Source: Acidobacteriota bacterium
GTDB taxonomy: Bacteria; Acidobacteriota; Vicinamibacteria; Vicinamibacterales; UBA8438
Assembly: GCA_009861545.1 (NCBI GenBank)
Contig: VXME01000150.1
Span: 1-64,000, forward strand
Length of the DNA: 64,000 bases
Direction: 5' to 3'
The notes beneath the pieces are model-generated. The model did not search any database. It was not told where the DNA came from and saw only the letters and a program-made list of their open reading frames with translations. Positions 52,051-59,760 of the stretch are shown here, one piece after another. Within the stretch, counting starts at the first letter, position 1. Every line of letters begins with the position of its first letter. Both the position numbers and the translations under genes were made by a program.

Positions 52051-54639
52051 ATGAATCGACAGAGTGCGCTTCGGTCACTGCTCGCCCCCACCATCGGAAT
52101 CGCCCTGCTCTTCCTCTCGCTCGCGTCCGCGACCCAGGCGCAGCCGCCCATCGTGCAGCCGGGCGCGCCCGGCCAGCCGAGCCGTACCATCTCGGCCGCC
52201 GAAGCCTCCGACCTGGCCGGCATCCGCTACACCGAGGCGGACGTGCGGTTCATGCAGGGGATGATCTCCCACCACGCCCAGGCGCTCGAGATGACCGAGC
52301 TGCTCGACACGCGGACCGAGAGCGACGCGATGCGGCAGACGTCGCGGCGCATCGAGCTCTCGCAGGAAGACGAGATCGAGATGATGCAGGACTGGCTGCG
52401 CACCCGCGGCCAGGAGGTCACCGCGATAGACGCGCATCATGCGCCCGGCGCGATGCGCATGCCGGGGATGCTGACCGACGAGGAGATGGAGAGCCTGGCG
52501 GACGCCGACGGGGTCGCATTCGACCGGTTGTTCCTCGAGGGGATGATCAAGCACCACCGCGGCGCCCTGACCATGGTCGAGAACCTGCTTGAACAGCCCG
52601 GCGCGGCGCAGGGCTCGCAGCTCTTCGCGTTCACCTCCGACATCACGGCCGATCAGACGGCCGAGATCAACCGCATGGACGCCATGCTGGCGGAGCTGTC
52701 CCCCGACCCGCGGGTGCAGCTTGCGTCCGGTTTCCAAGACGCCGGCCAGGCGCTCTGGAACATGGCCCTGGTGGCCACGCGGCCGAAGCCCGAGGGCTTC
52801 TACGATCCCAACAATCCGGCGGGACGGCCGATGCCGGTCGAGGCGGACCCGGAGCCCGAGGCAAAGGCTGAGCCAGCCGCGGCGGGCGCAGCCGGGGATG
52901 AAGCGGCGCCGGACGAGCAAGCCGACCACGAGGAGGGCCGGGACGAGGACGGTGCGGCACACGATGATCCCGAGCACGAGGGCGGCGGCGCGGACGACGG
53001 CGCCGAGCCGGAGCAGGAAGCGGCCGACGCGGCGGAAGAAGACGACGCCGACGACCCGCAGCGGCGCGGCCTGCTCAACTTCGGCAACACCGACCTCGCC
53101 TTCGCCGGCGACCGGATGTTCGTCGGCAGCCACCATGGGTTCAATACCTACCGCGTCGAGGTCCCGGCGTCGCCCCAGCTCGTCACCTCCGTGGTCTGCC
53201 CCGGCGGGCAGGGAGACGTGTCGGTCGTCGGCAACCTGCTGATCATGTCGGTCGAGCAGACGCGGGGACGGCTGGACTGCGGGCTGCAGGGAGTCGCGGA
53301 GCCGGTGAGCGATCAGCGCTTCCGCGGCATTCGGATCTTCGACATCAGCGACATGCGCATGCCGCGACAAGTGGCGGCGGTGCAGACCTGCAGGGGATCG
53401 CATACGCACACCGTGGTCGCCGACCCCGACGACGAGGGCAACGTCTACGTCTACGGGTCGGGAACCGGCGCCGTCCGTTCAGGAGAGGAGCTCGAGGGCT
53501 GCTCGGACGAGTCGCCGGCCGAGAACCCGGACACGGCGCTGTTCCGCATCGACGTCATCCAGGTCCCGCTGGGGAATCCCGAGAACTCGGCTATCGTCAG
53601 TCGCCCCATGGTGTTCCGCGATCCCGAGACCGGCGCGGCCGCGGGTCTCTGGCCTGGGGGAGACCACGGTCCGGGGACGCAGCGCACCGCCGAGAGCAGC
53701 CGCTGCCACGACATCACCACGTTCCCGGACGCCGGGCTGGCCGCCGGGGCGTGCTCCGGCAACGGCATCCTGTTCGACATCTCCGACCCGGTCAATCCGG
53801 TCCGGCTCGACGACGTGATCGACCCGTCCTTCGCCTACTGGCACTCGGCGACGTTCAACAACGACGGCACCAAGGTGATCTTCACCGACGAATGGGGCGG
53901 CGGCGGGCGCCCGCGCTGCCGCGCGTCCGACCCCCGCGAGTGGGGCGCGAACGCCATCTACGACATCGTCGACGGCGAGATGCAGTTCCGCAGCCACTAC
54001 AAGCTGCCCGCCCCACAGACCGACCGCGAGAACTGCGTGGCGCACAACGGCTCCATCGTGCCGGTGCCGGGCCGCGACATCATGGTGCAGGCGTGGTACC
54101 AGGGCGGCATCTCGGTCTTCGACTTCACCGACTCGTCGAATCCGGTGGAGATCGCCTTCTTCGACCGCGGCCCGATTCACCCGGACCGTTTCGTCATGGG
54201 CGGGTTCTGGTCGGCGTACTGGTACCGCGGCTACATCTACGGCACCGAGATCGCGCGCGGCCTCGACGTGCTGGAACTGCTGCCAAGCGAGTACCTGACC
54301 GAGAACGAAATCGCCGCGGCCGCATCGGTGGCATCCCCCGCGTTCAACGCGCAGCAGCAACCGCGCCTCGAGTGGCCCGTTCGCCCGGTGGTGGCGCGCG
54401 CCTACCTGGATCAGCTCGAGCGCAGCGACACGCTGTCGGCGGACCGCCGGGCGGCGTTGTCGGACTTGCTGGACCGGGTCGACGCGGCCGGGTCGGGCAC
54501 CGACGCCAGCCTGGCGGCCGAGCTTGCGCCGGCCGCCGACGCGCTGGGGAGCGACGCCGCGGACGCGAACGGGCGCACCGCGCAGCGGCTCCAGGGGCTC
54601 TCGGAGACGCTGATGGGTCTTGCTGAGCGTCTGCGATGA
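52051..54639 (+). CDS. exported DUF305 domain fused to LVIVD-repeat propeller
   Basis: The 862-residue product has a signal peptide (LLAPTIGIALLFLSLASATQAQ). Two DUF305-type segments follow with HH pairs: FMQGMISHHAQALEM (67-81) and FLEGMIKHHRGALTM (about 168-182), typical of metal-responsive DUF305 proteins. A highly acidic linker (about 270-345) joins these to an LVIVD-repeat propeller (LAFAGDRMFVGSHHGFNTYRV, FRGIRIFDISDMRMPRQVA, GISVFDFTDSSNPVEIAFFD). The His pairs suggest metal binding, but no ligand is known. The fusion of the two domains is not one I know as standard. The ATG at 52051 is preceded by GCGGAGATC. Confidence 0.8.
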   Translation: MNRQSALRSLLAPTIGIALLFLSLASATQAQPPIVQPGAPGQPSRTISAAEASDLAGIRYTEADVRFMQGMISHHAQALEMTELLDTRTESDAMRQTSRRIELSQEDEIEMMQDWLRTRGQEVTAIDAHHAPGAMRMPGMLTDEEMESLADADGVAFDRLFLEGMIKHHRGALTMVENLLEQPGAAQGSQLFAFTSDITADQTAEINRMDAMLAELSPDPRVQLASGFQDAGQALWNMALVATRPKPEGFYDPNNPAGRPMPVEADPEPEAKAEPAAAGAAGDEAAPDEQADHEEGRDEDGAAHDDPEHEGGGADDGAEPEQEAADAAEEDDADDPQRRGLLNFGNTDLAFAGDRMFVGSHHGFNTYRVEVPASPQLVTSVVCPGGQGDVSVVGNLLIMSVEQTRGRLDCGLQGVAEPVSDQRFRGIRIFDISDMRMPRQVAAVQTCRGSHTHTVVADPDDEGNVYVYGSGTGAVRSGEELEGCSDESPAENPDTALFRIDVIQVPLGNPENSAIVSRPMVFRDPETGAAAGLWPGGDHGPGTQRTAESSRCHDITTFPDAGLAAGACSGNGILFDISDPVNPVRLDDVIDPSFAYWHSATFNNDGTKVIFTDEWGGGGRPRCRASDPREWGANAIYDIVDGEMQFRSHYKLPAPQTDRENCVAHNGSIVPVPGRDIMVQAWYQGGISVFDFTDSSNPVEIAFFDRGPIHPDRFVMGGFWSAYWYRGYIYGTEIARGLDVLELLPSEYLTENEIAAAASVASPAFNAQQQPRLEWPVRPVVARAYLDQLERSDTLSADRRAALSDLLDRVDAAGSGTDASLAAELAPAADALGSDAADANGRTAQRLQGLSETLMGLAERLR

Positions 54640-54672
54640 CTTGAATTACCCGACCGCGGGTGTTTCACGATC

Positions 54673-54912
54673 GTGAGTCCGACTGTCTTCCGAGCGCGCG
54701 GATATCGCTTCTACTTCTTCTCGCGCGAGGAGGAGAGACCGCACGTTCATGTCCACCATGCGACGGGGGAGGCGAAGTTCTGGAGCGAGCCCGAAATCGA
54801 GTTGGCGCGGAACTACGGACTCAGTCCCGACCGGCTGAACACGGCCCAGCGGATGATCGACGAACATGCGGATGAAATCCGTGCAGCCTGGAACGACCAC
54901 TTCGGACGTTGA
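54673..54912 (+). CDS. DUF4160 domain protein
   Basis: The 79-residue product matches DUF4160: MSPTVFRARGYRFYFFSREEERPHVHVHHATGEAKFW near the start, then LSPDRLNTAQRMIDEHADEIRAAW. The start is a GTG at 54673. DUF4160 genes are regularly followed by a DUF2442 gene, as here, where the two overlap by 47 bp. Their role is unknown; a toxin-antitoxin-like module has been suggested from context. Confidence 0.85.
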   Translation: MSPTVFRARGYRFYFFSREEERPHVHVHHATGEAKFWSEPEIELARNYGLSPDRLNTAQRMIDEHADEIRAAWNDHFGR

Positions 54913-55171
54913 GGTCACCAACGTCTCCGAGCACGGCTTCTGGATCTTCATTGGGGACCGCGAGCTCTTTGCCCCGTTCACCGAGTTCCCCTGGTTTGAA
55001 CATGCATCCATCAGGGAACTCACGACCGTGGAGCTGCCGAGTCCGCATCACCTTTACTGGCCTGAACTCGATGTCGATCTGGCTGTCGATTCACTGGACC
55101 ATCCGGATCGCTATCCGCTCGTCAGCCGTAGGCATCGCCGCCGGAGGCAGGCGACCGGCCGGGTTCGTTGA
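54866..55171 (+). CDS. DUF2442 domain protein
   Basis: The 101-residue product contains VEVTNVSEHGFWIFIGDRELFAPFTEFPWFEHASIREL, the DUF2442 core, and LYWPELDVDLAVDSLDHPDRYPL at the end of the domain. It overlaps the DUF4160 gene and is read in another frame, which suggests coupled expression. The arginine-rich last 15 residues are outside the domain and may be read-through of a mutated stop. Confidence 0.85.
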   Translation: MRMKSVQPGTTTSDVEVTNVSEHGFWIFIGDRELFAPFTEFPWFEHASIRELTTVELPSPHHLYWPELDVDLAVDSLDHPDRYPLVSRRHRRRRQATGRVR

Positions 55172-55207
55172 CTCTCCAACCGTGCCTCCTCGCGGGGTAA
55201 CCTGACT

Positions 55208-55467
55208 TCAGATACCCCTACGGAGCCGGTCCACGAGCTGCCACACCTCGGAACTGGGGTTCTCTCTCCGGGAGTTGCCGTTGCCCACGTGGCGTCCAGG
55301 ATCTCGTCGGCCGACTTCGTCCACACGAACGGCCGCCCGGTGCGCGCCCACTCGGTGAAATAACCCGGCTCGGTAACCTCTCCTTCGCTCAGAATGCGAA
55401 GAATGTACCGCTGGCGCTGCTCTTGGCCGCGGCCGCGCCGCGGTAGCCGCCCCGAGGGTTTCTTCAT
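55208..55467 (-). pseudogene. decayed RloB-like gene with IS630 transposase scar
   Basis: The minus-strand frame starts MKKPSGRLPRRGRGQEQRQRYIL at 55467 and reaches ILSEGEVTEPGYFTEWAR, resembling the RloB N-terminus (EGxxTEPxYF). It then passes directly into TGRPFVWTKSADEIL (about 55345-55290), the closing motif of IS630-family transposases. After a frame change the segment ENPSSEVWQLVDRLRRGI ends at a TGA at 55208-55210, as RloB C-termini do. Most of the RloB body is missing. The reading is that an IS630 element inserted and was later largely deleted. Confidence 0.6.
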
Positions 55468-55623
55468 GACCTGCTTACGCCGGCAACCTGTTCGAACTCT
55501 GCCGGGCTCAGCACGGGGACACCACCACCCCTGGTTCGTGGTGTCGCCTGCGTTCGGCGCCGTCCGGCATGTCGTTTGCTCTATCCAGGCACCAACGGTC
55601 ATCATGAACAGCCTGGAGACACG

Positions 55624-56418
55624 ATGCCGGACGTCACTGATGCAATCCTCGACCGGATGATCCGCACCATCGTCGACGAGGTCGATCCCGAGCAGGTGAT
55701 CCTCTTCGGCTCCCGCGCCCGCGGCGATGCCCGGCCCGACTCCGACGTCGACCTCCTCGTCATCGAGTCCAAGCCGTTCGGCGCCGGCCGGAGCCGGCAC
55801 GCCGAGGAAGTCCGTCTCAACCGGGCGCTGGCCGCAACCCCGGTTGCCAGGGACATCCTCGTCTACAGCCGCGATGACATCGAGCAGTGGCGGGGCTCAC
55901 TGAACCATGTCGCCGCCCGCGCCATGCGCGAGGGGCGGGTGCTGTACACCAGGGGTTGGGGCGTCCTCTCGGCGACATCCCGGCCGTGCGGCGTCCGTGA
56001 CGGCGACGAGGCTTCGCCCGACGTCGGACAGGCCCGGCTGCTCCTCGGTATGGCCGACAACGACCTCGGGGTCCTTCGCGTCGCCGGCGACCCCGCCGAG
56101 GTCTCCGATGAGAGTTTCGGATTCCACGTCCAGCAGGCCGCCGAGAAGGGCTTCAAAGCCTGGATCGCGCTGCTCGGCAAGGAGTATCCGTTGACGCACG
56201 AACTCGACCTGCTCGTCGAGATGATCCGGCAGCAGGACGCTGCCGTGTCGCTGTACGCCAACCTGGCCGGATTCAGCGCATTCGCCGTGAGGTACCGCTA
56301 CGGCCCACTCTCGGAGAACGCCGCACGCATCGATCGTCCGGCCGCGATCCGGGAAGCGGAAGCACTGCTGCGACGGGTGCGGCGCCTGCTGCCGGAAGCA
56401 GGGTCCGAGGCACTGTAG
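55624..56418 (+). CDS. fused MNT nucleotidyltransferase-HEPN protein
   Basis: The 264-residue product joins a nucleotidyltransferase domain (VILFGSRARGDARPDSDVDLLVI, residues about 23-48) to a C-terminal HEPN domain (DNDLGVLRVAGD, FHVQQAAEKGFKAWIALLGKEYPLTHELDLL, about 140-205). These two activities are usually split into toxin and antitoxin genes, as at 51216-51928. The HEPN RxxxxxH catalytic pattern is not obvious here (KEYPLTH), so toxin activity may be lost or of a different type. The ATG at 55624 follows an AGACACG site. Confidence 0.8.
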   Translation: MPDVTDAILDRMIRTIVDEVDPEQVILFGSRARGDARPDSDVDLLVIESKPFGAGRSRHAEEVRLNRALAATPVARDILVYSRDDIEQWRGSLNHVAARAMREGRVLYTRGWGVLSATSRPCGVRDGDEASPDVGQARLLLGMADNDLGVLRVAGDPAEVSDESFGFHVQQAAEKGFKAWIALLGKEYPLTHELDLLVEMIRQQDAAVSLYANLAGFSAFAVRYRYGPLSENAARIDRPAAIREAEALLRRVRRLLPEAGSEAL

Positions 56419-56424
56419 CGCAAG

Positions 56425-56443
56425 GGGAGCCTCTGCCGCTCCC
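56425..56443 (+). terminator. hairpin after the MNT-HEPN gene
   Basis: GGGAGC (56425-56430) and GCTCCC (56438-56443) pair around a 7-base loop, a few bases past the stop. It is a modest terminator candidate. Confidence 0.35.
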
Positions 56444-56540
56444 TCCCTACCTGCTCCGTATCGGCCACCGATTCCTCCGCTGGCGGCTGGCGGGCGGCTG
56501 CTCTACAATCGCCGGTCTACCCTCGGCCGGGCCACCGTGC

Positions 56541-57188
56541 ATGACCGACGACCAACGCACCGCGATCTTCACCCGCCTGCGTGCAGAGAATCCCGAGCCG
56601 ACCACCGAGCTCGACTTCGGGACCCCCTTCGAGTTGCTGATCGCCGTGGTGCTTTCCGCCCAGGCAACGGACGTGGGTGTGAATCGGGCGACGACGAGGC
56701 TCTTCCCCGTTGCCCGCACGCCCGCCGCCATGCTGGAGCTGGGCCTGGACCGGCTCAAGGACTACATACGCACCATCGGCCTCTTCAACACCAAGGCCGA
56801 GAACATCCTGAAGACCTGCCGGATTCTCCTCGACGAGCACGGCGGCGAGGTGCCCCGGCGGCGCGAGGCCTTGGAAGCGCTGCCCGGCGTCGGCCGCAAG
56901 ACCGCCAACGTCGTTCTGAACACCGCCTTCGGCGAGCCGACCATCGCCGTCGACACGCATATCTTCCGCGTGTCCAACCGCACGGGAATCGCCTCCGGCA
57001 AGACGCCCCGCAAGGTGGAGGACGCGCTGCTGGACTCGGTGCCCGACGCCTTCAAGCGCGGCGCCCACCACTGGCTGATCCTGCACGGCCGCTACGTCTG
57101 CACGGCACGCCGGCCACGCTGCGCGGAGTGCGCGATCGAGGATCTTTGCGAGTTCGAAGACAAGGACTGGACGCAGCCCGGGAAGTGA
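56541..57188 (+). CDS. nth: endonuclease III (DNA glycosylase/AP lyase)
   Basis: The 215-residue product matches endonuclease III throughout. It has LSAQATDVGVNRAT, a helix-hairpin-helix with the catalytic lysine (LPGVGRKTANVVLN), the catalytic aspartate in VDTHIFRVSNR, and four cysteines for the 4Fe-4S cluster at the C-terminus (C-x6-C-x2-C-x5-C). It removes oxidised pyrimidines in base-excision repair. Length agrees with E. coli Nth (211). Confidence 0.95.
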   Translation: MTDDQRTAIFTRLRAENPEPTTELDFGTPFELLIAVVLSAQATDVGVNRATTRLFPVARTPAAMLELGLDRLKDYIRTIGLFNTKAENILKTCRILLDEHGGEVPRRREALEALPGVGRKTANVVLNTAFGEPTIAVDTHIFRVSNRTGIASGKTPRKVEDALLDSVPDAFKRGAHHWLILHGRYVCTARRPRCAECAIEDLCEFEDKDWTQPGK

Positions 57189-57452
57189 GGACGCCGGCGT
57201 CGACCGAGCGTCGGCACGAGACGCAACTTCCGGACGACCCGGCGCTGTGAGTCGGCCGAGCTCAGCGTCAGAAGAACAGCAGCACGATTTCGGGAACCCG
57301 CCGCGCCGCGATTTCCGTCACACTGTAGATGGATGTCCGAATCGCGCCGGCGCCGTCCGGGCACCTGTTTCGCGCCGTCCCTCGTGCGGCGTAGCCGCCG
57401 TCGGCCTTCGCCGCGGTCGTGCGACACGCCGTGAGCTACAAGGAGATCGCAT
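57189..57452. other. intergenic region before hflK, no gene seen
   Basis: This 264-bp gap contains no open frame of protein-like composition. It should hold the hflKC promoter and the nth terminator, but I could not define either by eye. Confidence 0.35.
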
Positions 57453-58487
57453 ATGGACCAAGTACCCAACATCCCCATCGACGTCTCGCGGGTGCGCCTG
57501 CCGCGCTTTCCGCGGGGCGCCGCCACGGCGGCCGCCGCGCTGATCGTGGCCGCCGTCGTCGCCTTCGGCGCGCTGTACCAGGTGCAGCCGGAGGAAGTCG
57601 GCGTCGTGCTCCGGTTCGGACGCTACGTGCGCGCCACCGACCCGGGCCTGCGCGCCAAGATCCCGTTCGCCGAAACCGTGCTCAAGGTGCCCGTGCAACG
57701 GCAGCTCAAACAGGAGTTCGGATTCCGGACCATGGAACCGGGCATCCGCACGCAGTACGCCGCCTTCGACCGTAACGCCACCGAGGAGTCCGTGATGCTG
57801 ACGGGCGACCTCAACGTGGCGGTGGTCGAGTGGATCGTGCAGTACCGCGTCGCCGACCCGTATCTCTACCTCTTCAAGGTGCGCAACCTCGAGGACACCT
57901 TCCGCGCCATGAACGAGGCGATCATGCGCGAGGTGGTCGGGGACCGGACGGTCACCGAGGTGCTGACGGTCGGACGCCAGGAGATCGAGTCCAGGGTCGA
58001 GGGACGTCTGCAGGACCTCGCCAACCAGTACGAGATGGGCATCACCATCGACCAGGTGGTGCTGCAGGACGTCAACCCGCCGGATCCCGTCAAGCCGTCG
58101 TGGGACGAGGTCAACCAGGCCCAGCAGCAGCGCGACCGGATGATCAACGAGGCGCGGGCCGAGTACAACCGCGTCATTCCACGGGCACGGGGCGAGGCCG
58201 AGCAGACCGTGCTGCAGGCCGAGGGCTACGCGCTCGACCGGGTCAACCGGGCCGAGGGCGAGGCGACCCGCTTCGAGGCGGTTCAGGCCGCCTACCGCCT
58301 GGCTCCCGACGTGACGCGGCGCCGGCTCTACCTGGAGACGATGCAGCGCATCCTGCCGCGGGTGGGCCGGAAGCTCTACGTCGATGAGGACGCGACCGGC
58401 GTCCTGCCGTTGCTGTCGCTCGACGGCGCGACACCGCGCCGTGCTGCCCAGAACACGACGCCCGTGGGGGCCGGAGGTGGACAATGA
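57453..58487 (+). CDS. hflK: HflK, SPFH-domain regulator of FtsH protease
   Basis: The 344-residue product has one N-terminal transmembrane helix (AAAALIVAAVVAFGALYQV, about 24-42) and an SPFH/band-7 domain (VQPEEVGVVLRFGRYVRATDPGLRAKIPF, then EWIVQYRVADPYLYLFKVRN). A helical coiled region follows (INEARAEYNRVIPRARGEAEQ). HflK forms with HflC an inner-membrane complex that surrounds FtsH and modulates its proteolysis. AAGGAGATC precedes the ATG. It overlaps hflC by 4 bp. Confidence 0.93.
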   Translation: MDQVPNIPIDVSRVRLPRFPRGAATAAAALIVAAVVAFGALYQVQPEEVGVVLRFGRYVRATDPGLRAKIPFAETVLKVPVQRQLKQEFGFRTMEPGIRTQYAAFDRNATEESVMLTGDLNVAVVEWIVQYRVADPYLYLFKVRNLEDTFRAMNEAIMREVVGDRTVTEVLTVGRQEIESRVEGRLQDLANQYEMGITIDQVVLQDVNPPDPVKPSWDEVNQAQQQRDRMINEARAEYNRVIPRARGEAEQTVLQAEGYALDRVNRAEGEATRFEAVQAAYRLAPDVTRRRLYLETMQRILPRVGRKLYVDEDATGVLPLLSLDGATPRRAAQNTTPVGAGGGQ

Positions 58488-59413
58488 GCAGGAACGCACT
58501 CTCTCTCGTGATCGTCTTCGCGGCGCTCGTGATCGTCGGCCAGGCCGCCTACACGGTGAGCGAGACCGAGCAGGTAATCATCACGCAGTTCGGGGAACCG
58601 GTCGGCGACCCGGTGGTCGCCCCCGGGCTGCACTTCAAGATCCCGTTCATTCAGCGCAGCAACTTCTTCGAGAAGCGCTTCCTGGAGTGGGACGGCAATC
58701 CGAACCAGGTGCCGACCCGCGACAAGCGTTTCATCTGGGTCGACACCTACGCCCGGTGGCGCATCGTCGATCCGCTGCTCTTCTTCCAGCGCCTGCGCGA
58801 CGAGCGCGGGGCGCAGTCGCGGCTCGACGACATCCTCGACGGGGAGACCCGCAACGCGGTCGCGCGCCACGACCTGATCGAGCTCGTGCGCAGCAGCAAC
58901 CGCGATCCGGCCGACGTGCTGATCGAGTCGGAGGAGGAAGAGGCCATTCTCGAGCAGATCGAGCGCGGCCGGCTGGAAGTGACCCGCACGATTCTGGACA
59001 CCGCCGCGGGGCGCACCGCCGACCTCGGCATCGAGCTGCTCGACTTTCGCTTCAAGCGGATCAACTACGTCGAGGAGGTCCAGCAGGACGTCTTCGCGCG
59101 GATGATCGCCGAGCGGCAGCGGATCGCCGAGGAGTTCCGGTCGGAGGGCCAGGGCGAGTCGGCCCGCATCCACGGCGAGCGCGAGCGCGAGCTGGCCCAG
59201 ATCCAGTCCGCGGCCTACCGCCGGGCCGAGGAGCTGCGGGGCGAGGCCGACGCCAACGCCACCCGCATCTACGCCGACGCCTACAACCGCGACGAGGACT
59301 TCTACGCGTTCACCAAATCGCTGGAAACCTACGAGGCGACCATGGATACCGAGACGCTGTTCATTCTGGGGACCGACAGCGAGCTGCTCCGGTTCCTGGA
59401 GCGGACGCGCTGA
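58484..59413 (+). CDS. hflC: HflC, SPFH-domain partner of HflK
   Basis: The 309-residue product has an N-terminal membrane helix (LSLVIVFAALVIVGQAAYTV) and SPFH domain (SETEQVIITQFGEPVGDPVVAPGLHFKIPFIQ, TYARWRIVDPLLFFQRL). A charged coiled-coil stretch follows (EEFRSEGQGESARIHGERERELAQIQ). It starts within the hflK stop (ATGA overlap), so the two are translationally coupled, as usual for this complex. Confidence 0.93.
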   Translation: MSRNALSLVIVFAALVIVGQAAYTVSETEQVIITQFGEPVGDPVVAPGLHFKIPFIQRSNFFEKRFLEWDGNPNQVPTRDKRFIWVDTYARWRIVDPLLFFQRLRDERGAQSRLDDILDGETRNAVARHDLIELVRSSNRDPADVLIESEEEEAILEQIERGRLEVTRTILDTAAGRTADLGIELLDFRFKRINYVEEVQQDVFARMIAERQRIAEEFRSEGQGESARIHGERERELAQIQSAAYRRAEELRGEADANATRIYADAYNRDEDFYAFTKSLETYEATMDTETLFILGTDSELLRFLERTR

Positions 59414-59440
59414 GCCGGGCTCGGAACCGACGCGGCCCAT

Positions 59441-59471
59441 GCCGTGAGTCGTCCCCGCGGCGGCTCACGGC
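59441..59471. terminator. hairpin between convergent hflC and small coiled-coil gene
   Basis: GCCGTGAG (59441-59448) and CTCACGGC (59464-59471) pair perfectly around a 15-base GC-rich loop. It lies 28 bp after the hflC stop and 15 bp from the convergent gene's stop, fitting a shared terminator. Confidence 0.5.
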
Positions 59472-59486
59472 GCGCCCGCGGATGTG

Positions 59487-59699
59487 TCAGCCGGCGACCA
59501 GACGCAGGAGAAGGGCGAGGATCGCCATGGACAGCGCGACGTTGAACCCGGCGATCCATTTCAAGAGCTTCACATCGGACTCGATGTTGGAAAGCCGGTC
59601 TTCGAAGCCCGCGATCTCTTCGGCAGCCTCGCGGGCCTTGTCCTCCGGCGCGCCGGCGGCCTTGAATGCGTCGTAGGTCTTCGACAGCATCAGCGCCAT
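59487..59699 (-). CDS. small coiled-coil membrane-anchored protein (DUF1640-like)
   Basis: The 70-residue product has the same plan as the protein at 13792-14028. It has an N-terminal helix (SKTYDAFKAAGAPEDKAREAAEEI), a short coiled coil (FEDRLSNIESDVKLLKW) and a C-terminal transmembrane helix (GFNVALSMAILALLLRLVAG). The ATG at 59699 was chosen because upstream residues of the longer frame are arginine-rich noise. Function unknown. Confidence 0.6.
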   Translation of the reverse strand: MALMLSKTYDAFKAAGAPEDKAREAAEEIAGFEDRLSNIESDVKLLKWIAGFNVALSMAILALLLRLVAG

Positions 59700-59760
59700 C
59701 TCGGCATCGTACGGTAACGGCCGCGCGGAAGCAACGCGCCCGCGGAAGAACCGATGCAGG

